12,740 nt of DNA from JABCZZ01 sp964454545 (GTDB lineage: Bacteria; Pseudomonadota; Alphaproteobacteria; Rickettsiales; JABCZZ01): positions 1 through 12,740 of the forward strand of contig CAYVTI010000054.1 of assembly GCA_964454545.1 (NCBI GenBank), given 5' to 3'. The notes under the pieces are model-generated. The model was not told the DNA's origin and did no database searches. It saw only the letters and a program-made list of their open reading frames with translations. Below are positions 1-6,407 of the stretch, one piece after another; within the stretch, counting starts at the first letter, position 1, and every line of letters begins with the position of its first letter. A program made the position numbers and the translations under genes.

Positions 1-30
1 GTTTTGCATGATATGGCTAATGGGGGCCTA

Positions 31-801
31 TTACATCTTCATAACCTCTCTGGATATGAGCGAATATCTGCCACGCTCAGTTTGAGATGGCGCCCTGTCC
101 GCATAAAATTGATCCAGGTAGGCCATTTTTTCATCCACACTGCTGCGCTGCTTAGGAGGCGCCTGAGTATAAGCCTGCGGCGGCGGGGCATATGCCGCTG
201 GTTGCGTTTGTGGCGGAGTTCGAGCTTGAGTTGTTGCAGGCTGTGGCCGAGAAGGTGGTTGTGCTTGCGTTGCTGCTGGTTGTCTTTGTGGACCGGACGG
301 CGCTGGCCCCGCCGGAGCAGCTGCCGGTGCGGGTGATGCATTTACTTCTTCAGCCTGTCCCGCAGCTGCCGGTGCGGGTGATGGCTCTGCTGGCGTTGGT
401 GCTGGCGGTTGTTGTGGTGCTTTATTTATATCTACTCCCCTCTCTTCAAGTATTTTATCATAGGCTGCCTTAACGTCCTCTTCCGAGGCATTCCTAAAAG
501 TATATCGTCCCGTATGACGCCGGCCAATTCCTTCAATTATAGTAAAATGGCTAGTAGCTTCAATTTCTGGTTGATTTGGTCTTCTCTTACTATTTAAGTA
601 CTGCTCCATACTATCGAGATCTGCCTTAGTAAGCGGTGGTTCAGAAGTAGACTCATTTTGACCAAAATTAAGAGTCGTTGTAACAATTTTAACTGGTCCA
701 TTAGATAGTCGACCATTGGAATCTTCGATAAGCCTGTATACAATTTCATCTTCGTGAGATATTGTTGGTTTTGCTAGGTTACCGGGGTTTTGATCGCTCA
801 T
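31..801 (-). CDS. Hypothetical protein with long Pro/Ala/Gln-rich linker
   Basis: I do not recognise a family. The 256-residue product has three parts. Residues 1-127 are mixed and charged, probably folded. Residues 128-219 are a low-complexity linker made mostly of Pro, Ala, Gln and Thr, in which SPAPAAA occurs at 141-147 and again at 156-162. Residues 220-256 form a short charged tail. There is no signal peptide or membrane segment, so a cytoplasmic protein with a flexible tether is the simplest reading. The start is the ATG at 799-801. A good AAGGAG lies about 24 nt upstream of it, unusually far; an in-frame CTG 12 nt after that AAGGAG is an alternative start. An in-frame TGA lies further upstream. 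The strong asymmetric composition makes the opposite strand open too, but the N-terminal half reads as protein only on this strand. Confidence 0.72.
   Translation of the reverse strand: MSDQNPGNLAKPTISHEDEIVYRLIEDSNGRLSNGPVKIVTTTLNFGQNESTSEPPLTKADLDSMEQYLNSKRRPNQPEIEATSHFTIIEGIGRRHTGRYTFRNASEEDVKAAYDKILEERGVDINKAPQQPPAPTPAEPSPAPAAAGQAEEVNASPAPAAAPAGPAPSGPQRQPAATQAQPPSRPQPATTQARTPPQTQPAAYAPPPQAYTQAPPKQRSSVDEKMAYLDQFYADRAPSQTERGRYSLISREVMKM
317..383. repeat. 22-bp direct repeat inside the linker-protein gene
   Basis: The 22-bp unit at 317-338 (core GCAGCTGCCGGTGCGGGTGA) recurs exactly at 362-383, an offset of 45 bp or 15 codons. Both copies encode SPAPAAA in the linker on the minus strand. The in-frame spacing suggests recent slippage or duplication within the low-complexity linker. 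Confidence 0.8.
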
Positions 802-860
802 AATTATTACCAGATGCTTATTATTCTCCTTTCATTCTACTCCCCCAATCCTTAATAAAC

Positions 861-902
861 AGTGAATTTTTCATGACAGGCTGCATAAGATAGTGAATTT
901 TT
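861..902. repeat. Duplicated 11-bp site upstream of the linker-protein gene
   Basis: AGTGAATTTTT occurs at 861-871 and 892-902 (AAAAATTCACT on the minus strand). The copies lie 31 bp apart, about three helical turns, and 60-100 bp upstream of the minus-strand start codon at 801. This geometry would suit paired regulator binding on one face of the DNA. That is inference; only the repeat itself is seen. Confidence 0.5.
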
Positions 903-996
903 TATTACATTCCGGGCAGTAAGGTGCTAAGGTGATGAGGGGTTAGGGGGCCGGAGATTTATTGGCTTCTTTATATCATTCAATATATTAATTCAT

Positions 997-1155
997 GTCA
1001 TTGCGAGGAGCGAAGCGACGCGGCAATCCAGACAACTAATAATTGTCATCCCAGCGAAAGCTGGTATCCAGCATAGCAGGGTGGATGCCAACTTGCGTTG
1101 GCATGACAGAAGATTAAAACTGGATTGCTTCACCAGAAGCGTGGTTCGCAATGAC
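997..1155. repeat. Nested inverted-repeat (MITE-like) element
   Basis: The 159-bp element has perfect 10-bp terminal inverted repeats, GTCATTGCGA at 997-1006 and TCGCAATGAC at 1146-1155. They extend imperfectly into arms of about 35 bp that end in CAATCCAG and CTGGATTG. Nested inside is a second unit, 1044-1108, bounded by TGTCAT and ATGACA. It contains two hairpins: CCAGC-GAAA-GCTGG at 1051-1064 and GCCAAC-TTGC-GTTGGC at 1087-1102. The outer motif (ATTGCGAGGAGCGAAGCGAC) and the inner motif (GTCATCCCAGCGAAAGCTGG) match dispersed repeats I recall from Rickettsiales-like and other alphaproteobacterial genomes. No transposase gene and no evident target-site duplication are present. Confidence 0.85.
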
Positions 1156-1178
1156 GGTATTAGTGGAACAGGTAAAAC

Positions 1179-2798
1179 ATGCCCGATCGTGAAAAAATGG
1201 AATTTGACGTGGTGATTGTCGGGGCGGGGCCTGCGGGGCTTACGGCCGCGATAAAGCTGCGCCAGCTTGCAGCTGCAAATGGAAAGGATATTTCCGTCTG
1301 CGTCCTCGAAAAAGGCGCGGAGGCCGGCGCGCATATCCTCTCCGGCGCGGTGCTTGAGCCGCGCGCGCTCCATGAACTGCTGCCGGACTGGCAGGCACGC
1401 GATCATCCGCTTGCCACACCCGTCACAAAAGATGAATTCCGCGTGCTCACGGCAAAGCATGCCCTGCGCCTGCCCACCCCGCCGCAGATGCATAACCGGG
1501 GCAATTACATCGTGAGCCTGGGCAATGTCTGCCGCTGGCTGGCCAAGGAGGCGGAAGCGCTCGGCGCGCAGGTTTTCACCGGCTTTCCCGCCGCCGATTT
1601 CATCATCGAGAACGGCAGGCTCGCAGGCGTCATCACGGGAGATTTCGGCGTGGCGAAAGACGGCCATCCCAAACCCTCCTACCAGCCGGGCATAGAAATC
1701 CGCGCCAAAGTCACGCTGCTCGCCGAAGGCTGCCGCGGCTCCCTCTCCGAGCGCGTCATGAAGGAATTCGCCTTGCGCGAAACATGCGATCCGCAGACTT
1801 ACGCCATCGGGATCAAGGAAATATGGGAAATCGCGCCGGAGAAACACAGGCCCGGCCATGTCGTCCACACGGTCGGCTGGCCGCTTGAAAGCGACACCTA
1901 CGGCGGGTCGTTCCTCTACCACGCGGCGGATAACCAGCTATTCATCGGCTTCGTCACCGGGCTGGATTATTCCAACACTTACCTCGATCCGTTCATGGAA
2001 TTCCAGCGTTTCAAAACCCATCCCTTCGTAAGCAGGCTTCTGGAAGGCGGGCGGCGCATCTCCTACGGCGCGCGCGCGCTCAACGAGGGCGGTTACCAGT
2101 CGATCCCGAAACTTACCTTTCCGGGAGGCGCGCTGATTGGCTGCAGCGCCGGGTTCATGAACGTGCCGAAGATAAAGGGCACGCACACGGCGATGAAATC
2201 CGCCCTTTGCGCCGCCGAAGCGGTTTTCAGCCACATTACGGCAAACGCGCCGCTCGAAGCGTATGAGGCAAGCCTGCGCGACTCGTGGGCGTTTGAAGAA
2301 TTATACCGGGCGCGCAACGTCCGGCCATCCTTCCATAAGGGATTATGGCGCGGCCTGTTCTATTCGGCGCTTGATACCTATCTCCTGCGCGGCAAAGCGC
2401 CGTGGACCTTCCACCACAAGCCGGATCACAAGACGCTGAAGCCCGCCGCCGAATGCAGGCCCATTCACTATCCGAAACCCGATGGAAAGCTGATGTTCGA
2501 CCGCATGTCGTCGGTCTACCTATCCAATACTAACCATGAAGAAGACCAGCCGGCGCATCTGAAGCTCAAGAATGCCGCCCTGCCAGTGGAATATACCTTC
2601 CCGGTATATGCAGAGCCGGCCCAGCGTTATTGCCCTGCGGGAGTGTATGAAATCGTGAGAGAGAGTGATAACGTCCGCTTCCAGATCAACGCGCAAAACT
2701 GCGTCCACTGCAAAACCTGTGACATAAAAGAACCATCACAGAATATAATCTGGACCTCCCCGGAGGGCGGCGGCGGGCCTAATTATTCCGGCATGTAA
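1179..2798 (+). CDS. Electron transfer flavoprotein-ubiquinone oxidoreductase (ETF-QO)
   Basis: This membrane-associated FAD and [4Fe-4S] enzyme takes electrons from reduced electron transfer flavoprotein (from acyl-CoA and other flavoprotein dehydrogenases) and passes them to ubiquinone. The 539-residue protein has normal family length. Residues 10-20, DVVIVGAGPAG, form the FAD-binding Rossmann motif. The C-terminal ferredoxin-like part carries the four cluster cysteines at 485, 508, 511 and 514 (CPAG, then NCVHCKTCDIK), followed by the family-typical tail PEGGGGPNYSGM. The ATG at 1179 gives the usual short charged lead (MPDREKMEF) before the FAD motif; an internal ATG at 1197 is possible but less typical. 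The ribosome binding sequence is weak (CAGG). The gene stands alone: etfA, etfB and acyl-CoA dehydrogenase genes are not in view. The leader begins immediately after the palindromic repeat, so transcripts may include it. Confidence 0.96.
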   Translation: MPDREKMEFDVVIVGAGPAGLTAAIKLRQLAAANGKDISVCVLEKGAEAGAHILSGAVLEPRALHELLPDWQARDHPLATPVTKDEFRVLTAKHALRLPTPPQMHNRGNYIVSLGNVCRWLAKEAEALGAQVFTGFPAADFIIENGRLAGVITGDFGVAKDGHPKPSYQPGIEIRAKVTLLAEGCRGSLSERVMKEFALRETCDPQTYAIGIKEIWEIAPEKHRPGHVVHTVGWPLESDTYGGSFLYHAADNQLFIGFVTGLDYSNTYLDPFMEFQRFKTHPFVSRLLEGGRRISYGARALNEGGYQSIPKLTFPGGALIGCSAGFMNVPKIKGTHTAMKSALCAAEAVFSHITANAPLEAYEASLRDSWAFEELYRARNVRPSFHKGLWRGLFYSALDTYLLRGKAPWTFHHKPDHKTLKPAAECRPIHYPKPDGKLMFDRMSSVYLSNTNHEEDQPAHLKLKNAALPVEYTFPVYAEPAQRYCPAGVYEIVRESDNVRFQINAQNCVHCKTCDIKEPSQNIIWTSPEGGGGPNYSGM

Positions 2799-2837
2799 TA
2801 TATAAAACAATAACATAAGGTTGCTTTTACCATCCCC

Positions 2838-2878
2838 ATATTATACATATAATATTTGTGTTATTATAATAATACACA
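2838..2878. repeat. Pair of AT-rich inverted repeats in the ETF-QO/DMT intergenic region
   Basis: Two adjacent palindromes lie in a strikingly AT-rich 190-bp gap. The first is ATATTATA-CA-TATAATAT at 2838-2855. The second has the perfect core TTATTATAATAA at 2861-2872, flanked by TGTG and ACACA, so the dyad runs over 2857-2878. They lack GC stems and T-tracts, so they do not look like intrinsic terminators. They could be regulator sites or simply AT-rich sequence. Confidence 0.4.
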
Positions 2879-2949
2879 TTATAATTGAAAAATTATAAAT
2901 ATATGTTAATTTGTGTTTGTATAAATTCATGCAGTGCCACATGGATTTG

Positions 2950-2955
2950 TATAAT
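2950..2955 (+). promoter_or_regulatory. Candidate -10 box for the DMT transporter gene
   Basis: A perfect TATAAT lies 33 bp ahead of the ATG at 2989. The -35 region 17-18 bp upstream (about TTCATG at 2926) is poor. If used, transcription would start near 2962. That favours translation from 2989 over the in-frame upstream starts at 2911 (TTG), 2929 or 2941. Confidence 0.4.
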
Positions 2956-2988
2956 ATAGTATTTGGCGGTATTTCCGGTAAAAATAAG

Positions 2989-4032
2989 ATGATTCCACAA
3001 GCGGCAATAGACCGTAGAAACAGCTTGCTCCGTAAGTTCACCAACAGCCTGAAGGAGAATGCCGGCGCGCTCAAGCGGCCATTTCCCGGAAATGCGGACT
3101 CTGCCGGTGGAGCGCATGCCACGGCAGAACACATCAAAGGCGTCTTCTGCGTCCTGCTTGCCATATGCATCTGGGCGGGATGGGTCGTCGTGAGCCGCTT
3201 CGGGGTGAAAGGGACCCTGTCGCCCTATGATATCACCGCCATACGCTTCACCACCGCCGGGCTTTTATTGCTGCCTGTCATATTCAGGAAGGGCCTGCGC
3301 ATCGGGCCGTGGGGCCTGAGAAGCGCGTTCCTTCTCTCGGTGCTCATCGGCGCATGCTATACTATTGTGGTTATCACCGGGATGAAATTCGCGCCCGTCT
3401 CGCATGCCGGCACGGTTAATACCGGCATATTCCTGACGCTTATCACCGTCGTGGGCATTCACGGCCTGCGCGAGCACGTGTCGAAACTGCGCCTCACGGG
3501 CGTTGCCTTCAGCCTCGCGGGCATTGCGCTCATGCTGGCCGCCAAAAGCACTGCGTCATCCGATTCGCAATGGATCGGGCATCTATGCTTCATGGCAGGA
3601 GGCGCCTTATGGGCCACCTATGTCCTGCTTGCGCGCGCGTGGAAAGTGGACGCGACCCACGCCGCCGCCGTCGTATGCGTATTCTCGATGATAACCTATA
3701 TGCCGCTTTACCTCCTGCTCTGCGACAACCATATCCTGTCGGCAGGCTGGAACGGCCTGTTGCTTCAGCTCGTATACCAGGGCATACTCACGAGCATCGT
3801 GGCGCTGATTGCCTTCAATATTGGGGTCAGCCTGCTGGGAGCCGCACGCGCAGGCGCATTCGTGCCGCTCATCCCCGCGCTTTCTACCCTGCTTGCAATC
3901 CCCGCGCTCGGCGAAATACCTTCCTTTATTGAGACCTTAGGCATAAGCGCCGTTTCCGTCGGCGTGTTTCTTGCCTCCGGCGCCATTGCATGGAAACGCC
4001 ATAAACATAAAGATTCATCTGCTCATTCTTGA
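2989..4032 (+). CDS. EamA/DMT-superfamily transporter
   Basis: An integral inner-membrane permease of the drug/metabolite transporter superfamily. The substrate cannot be read from sequence; relatives export amino acids or metabolites. From the chosen ATG the protein has 347 residues, with about ten hydrophobic segments in two EamA-like halves. The first half begins at KGVFCVLLAICIWAGWVVVS (about residue 50), contains SPYDITAIRFTTAGLLLLP, and is followed by the second half from about residue 195 (HLCFMAGGALWATYVLLARA). The C-terminus is short, basic and cytosolic-looking (KRHKHK). The start is uncertain: the frame is open back to a TTG at 2911, with ATGs at 2929 and 2941. I prefer 2989 because a TATAAT lies between. 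Even so, about 45 polar residues precede the first membrane segment, more than most EamA proteins have. No good ribosome binding sequence is visible. Confidence 0.88.
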   Translation: MIPQAAIDRRNSLLRKFTNSLKENAGALKRPFPGNADSAGGAHATAEHIKGVFCVLLAICIWAGWVVVSRFGVKGTLSPYDITAIRFTTAGLLLLPVIFRKGLRIGPWGLRSAFLLSVLIGACYTIVVITGMKFAPVSHAGTVNTGIFLTLITVVGIHGLREHVSKLRLTGVAFSLAGIALMLAAKSTASSDSQWIGHLCFMAGGALWATYVLLARAWKVDATHAAAVVCVFSMITYMPLYLLLCDNHILSAGWNGLLLQLVYQGILTSIVALIAFNIGVSLLGAARAGAFVPLIPALSTLLAIPALGEIPSFIETLGISAVSVGVFLASGAIAWKRHKHKDSSAHS

Positions 4033-4106
4033 TTTAAAATCATTATATGGTATGAAGCTGTGACCGGGGCGCGGCAGAACCCTGCCATGCCAGCAATAAG
4101 AAAATC

Positions 4107-5129
4107 ATGAACAATTCAAGAACCCGATCGCATACACTACGTGATTTATGGCGGCGCGGCGCCGGTTTCCTGGGCTGCGAAAGCGCCATCATGGGCGGCG
4201 CGATGTCGTGGGTATCCGAGCATAATCTCGTGGCCGCGCTCAGCAACTGCGGGGCCTTCGGCGTCATCGCCTGCGCCTCCATGCCGCCGGAACTTCTGGA
4301 AGATGAAATAGAAAAGACCCAGTCGCTCACTGCCCGATCGTTCGGCGTCAACCTGATTATCATGCACCCGCAGATCACCGCGCTTGTGGACGTATGCGCA
4401 AAACGCAAGGTGTCGCATGTAGTGCTCGCAGGCGGAATTCCCAAGTCCTCGCTGGTGAAACAGGTAAAGGACTCGGGCACGAAGGTCATGTGCTTTGCAC
4501 CATCGGTCGCCGTGGCAAGGAAACTTATCAAAATCGGCGCGGACGCGCTGATTATCGAAGGGATGGAGGCTGGCGGCCATATCGGCGCGGTTTCTACTTC
4601 GGTGCTGGCGCAGGAAATACTGCCTGAAATACGTGAAGTGCCGGTTTTCGTCGCAGGCGGAATAGGCCGCGGCGAAGCGATAGCAGCCTATCTTGAGATG
4701 GGCGCCTCCGGCGTGCAGCTTGGCACCCGGTTCGTCTGTGCCAGCGAATCCGTCGCGCATCCTGATTTCAAGCGGATTTTCATCCACAGCAGCGCCCGAA
4801 ACGCCGTGCCTTCCGTGCAGGTAGACCCGGAATTTCCCGTCATCCCGGTCAGGGCGATTGAAAACAAGGCGACGGATGAATTCATAAAATTCCAGCATGA
4901 TGTGATTACCCGTTACCGCTCCGGCACACTCGACAAGACGGAAGCCACCCTGCAGATTGAACATTTCTGGGCAGGCGCGCTAAGGCGCGCGGTGATTGAC
5001 GGTGATGTCGAGAACGGTTCGCTGATGGCGGGGCAAAGCGTCGGCATGGTGACTAGAATCGAGCCGGTACGCGATATCATCACAGAGCTTACCGCGCAGG
5101 CGGAAAATTATTTAACTAAGTTTTCTTAA
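4107..5129 (+). CDS. Nitronate monooxygenase family flavoprotein (NMO / FabK-like)
   Basis: An FMN-dependent TIM-barrel enzyme of the 2-nitropropane dioxygenase/nitronate monooxygenase family, which oxidises toxic nitronates; the same fold includes the enoyl-ACP reductase FabK. In this 340-residue protein, residues 29-36 (MGGAMSWV) form the N-terminal FMN-site strand. Residues 152-160 (GMEAGGHIG) carry the conserved active-site His158. Residues 184-190 (GGIGRGE) and 199-209 (GASGVQLGTRF) form the phosphate-binding loops. The tail with QIEHFWAGALRRAVIDGD and SLMAGQSVGMV is typical of an alphaproteobacterial NMO subgroup that I recognise. The ATG at 4107 is the only usable upstream start; an in-frame TGA lies at 4053. 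Its ribosome binding sequence is weak. The gene follows the DMT gene by 74 bp on the same strand. Its last 18 bp overlap the convergent polymerase gene. The exact substrate is not certain. Confidence 0.93.
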   Translation: MNNSRTRSHTLRDLWRRGAGFLGCESAIMGGAMSWVSEHNLVAALSNCGAFGVIACASMPPELLEDEIEKTQSLTARSFGVNLIIMHPQITALVDVCAKRKVSHVVLAGGIPKSSLVKQVKDSGTKVMCFAPSVAVARKLIKIGADALIIEGMEAGGHIGAVSTSVLAQEILPEIREVPVFVAGGIGRGEAIAAYLEMGASGVQLGTRFVCASESVAHPDFKRIFIHSSARNAVPSVQVDPEFPVIPVRAIENKATDEFIKFQHDVITRYRSGTLDKTEATLQIEHFWAGALRRAVIDGDVENGSLMAGQSVGMVTRIEPVRDIITELTAQAENYLTKFS

Positions 5130-6407
5130 AGTCCTCCCCGCGCATATGACCGCGCTCACCATAATGGCGTAATTGGCTTCCTTGCGGCCAAAGGAATTCG
5201 CCGTCGATGCCACCAGGAAATAATCAAGCACCGCCAGTTGCAGGGCTAGCGGCTGGTTTTTCATAAGCCGCACGATAAACGCGAAAGTCGCCATGAGCCA
5301 GAAGGGAAACGTAATCAACCCCAGATACATGCACATGAGAATCCAGGGATTTTCTATATCGGTCACTGGCAGCGCCGACTGCATGCGATCAAGAATATTG
5401 AGAATCCTATCACCCGATACGCCAAACCATAACTCTTCATCCTTCAGGTAAGAGAGCGCCTTGAAAACCAGCAACCTGCTATCCGCGCTGCTGTCCCATC
5501 TCACGCTGGCCGCTATCCGCTCTCCTGCACCGCCATAGATAGCCAGGTAAAATGCCATAGCGATGCACAAAGGCACAACAATAAATGCCAGAATAGCCGC
5601 GAACGCCCTCAGCAGGGTCACATGCCCGCTGGCAAATACGTTATACGTATTGACCAACTGCAGAAAAATAAAGAGCGTCAGGGCAACCGCCATTGCAATA
5701 CGGCCACCAAAGGCAATGAGGCCCACCATCAGCAACAGGGCAAAGAACGCCCTGGCTATGGCAGGCAGGTCAAGCGCCAGCAGCACGAACAGGGCGACGG
5801 AAGTAAAAACGGCGTTATCGAGCGGATGGCCCATGAACGCGGAAGCGCGGAAATATTCTTCATGCAGCNNNNNNNNNNGCAGCACGGACCATTCGGGATC
5901 AAACGCAAACAGACGGAATTTTCCGGCCGCTTCCGCTATCCCTGCTAAAGCATTGACGAGGACGGCGACAATAAAACAGCGCACGGCGATCTGGCAAAGA
6001 ATGCGCGGCGCATAGCTGAACACAATGGCGCAGATGACGGCGTTGACATGCGTTTCGAGAAAGAAAGCCAGTCCTGCCGTGCCGCTGCGTGCGGCCATAT
6101 AAAAAAACAACAGGATATCGAGCAGGAGAAGCACGCTGAATGCCGTATGACGGCGATATAGGGCAAATGCTTTGGCAATGGGATTGCTAGAGCTTGTAAG
6201 CAGCACAGGCAGGGAAAGGAAAATAAACACGGTGCCCGGATGGATTTTTTCGTAGAAATGCCCCTCCTCGCCGGAATAACGCACGCCAAGCGCATCAAGC
6301 ACTGGCCCGGATAGCAGCATATGCAGCAGGAAGCCGAAGAGACACAGCAATCCTGCCGCAAAACTTTCAGACTCTGTTGCAGGATATTTCATGGTATATG
6401 TTTTCAA
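5112..6407 (-). CDS. Wzy-like polysaccharide polymerase / O-antigen ligase family membrane protein (contains N gap)
   Basis: A polytopic inner-membrane protein of about 430 residues with ten or eleven hydrophobic segments, resembling VpsF/Wzy/O-antigen-ligase polymerases that join polysaccharide repeat units in the periplasm. Supporting marks are the central GHPLDNA (193-199), a large hydrophilic loop with SSADSRLLVFKAL (306-318) followed by a Gly-containing WFGVSGDRI, and a C-terminal membrane pair. The gene overlaps the end of the upstream glycosyltransferase gene, so the two are probably translated as a coupled pair. The start is either TTG at 6407 or ATG at 6392; neither has a clear ribosome binding sequence. 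Ten N at 5869-5878 interrupt the coding sequence between VL and LHEE; the frame is kept on both sides, so the gene is probably intact. The 3' end overlaps the convergent NMO gene by 18 bp. Specificity cannot be assigned. Confidence 0.8.
   Translation of the reverse strand: MKTYTMKYPATESESFAAGLLCLFGFLLHMLLSGPVLDALGVRYSGEEGHFYEKIHPGTVFIFLSLPVLLTSSSNPIAKAFALYRRHTAFSVLLLLDILLFFYMAARSGTAGLAFFLETHVNAVICAIVFSYAPRILCQIAVRCFIVAVLVNALAGIAEAAGKFRLFAFDPEWSVLXXXXLHEEYFRASAFMGHPLDNAVFTSVALFVLLALDLPAIARAFFALLLMVGLIAFGGRIAMAVALTLFIFLQLVNTYNVFASGHVTLLRAFAAILAFIVVPLCIAMAFYLAIYGGAGERIAASVRWDSSADSRLLVFKALSYLKDEELWFGVSGDRILNILDRMQSALPVTDIENPWILMCMYLGLITFPFWLMATFAFIVRLMKNQPLALQLAVLDYFLVASTANSFGRKEANYAIMVSAVICAGRTLRKLS
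5869..5878. other. Assembly gap (10 N), probably without missing sequence
   Basis: Ten N sit in the polymerase gene. Both flanks carry the same five bases: GCAGC ends at 5868 and GCAGC starts at 5879. Removing the N and one GCAGC deletes 15 bp, keeps the frame and gives a smooth reading, EWSVLHEEYFRA. This pattern fits a scaffolder joining two contigs whose ends overlap slightly. Confidence 0.75.

Larger units (their letters stand above)
802..1178. other. Intergenic region with gene-1 upstream sites and a palindromic element
   Basis: This 377-bp stretch holds no gene. From left to right it has the ribosome binding sequence for the minus-strand gene (AAGGAG read on the minus strand, near 826-832), two copies of an 11-bp direct repeat at 861-871 and 892-902, about 90 bp in which I see nothing specific, and the nested inverted-repeat element at 997-1155. 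The last 23 bp are the leader of the ETF-QO gene, with a weak CAGG ahead of its ATG. I see no clear intrinsic terminator. Confidence 0.7.

Noticed and set aside
4..473. Plus-strand open frames across the linker region of the first gene
   Set aside because: They come from the low-complexity Pro/Ala/Gln coding on the other strand and translate to Arg/Leu/Val-rich nonsense without a start signal.
997..1155. Intrinsic terminator or riboswitch ahead of ETF-QO
   Set aside because: The hairpins belong to a dispersed-repeat type element with terminal inverted repeats and lack a T-tract. No ligand-binding core is recognisable.
993..1922. Minus-strand open frame of about 309 codons opposite the ETF-QO gene
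   Set aside because: Its sense partner is a complete ETF-QO with all motifs. The end of this frame is only translation of the palindromic repeat, giving a peptide often misannotated in repeat-rich genomes.
4073..4086. Small hairpin GGCAG-AACC-CTGCC before the NMO gene
   Set aside because: Five base pairs with no T-tract and no adjacent promoter; too common by chance to call a terminator or operator.
4146..4964. Minus-strand open frame of about 272 codons opposite the nitronate monooxygenase gene
   Set aside because: A shadow of a GC-rich codon pattern; the sense strand carries a full conserved NMO with FMN-site motifs.
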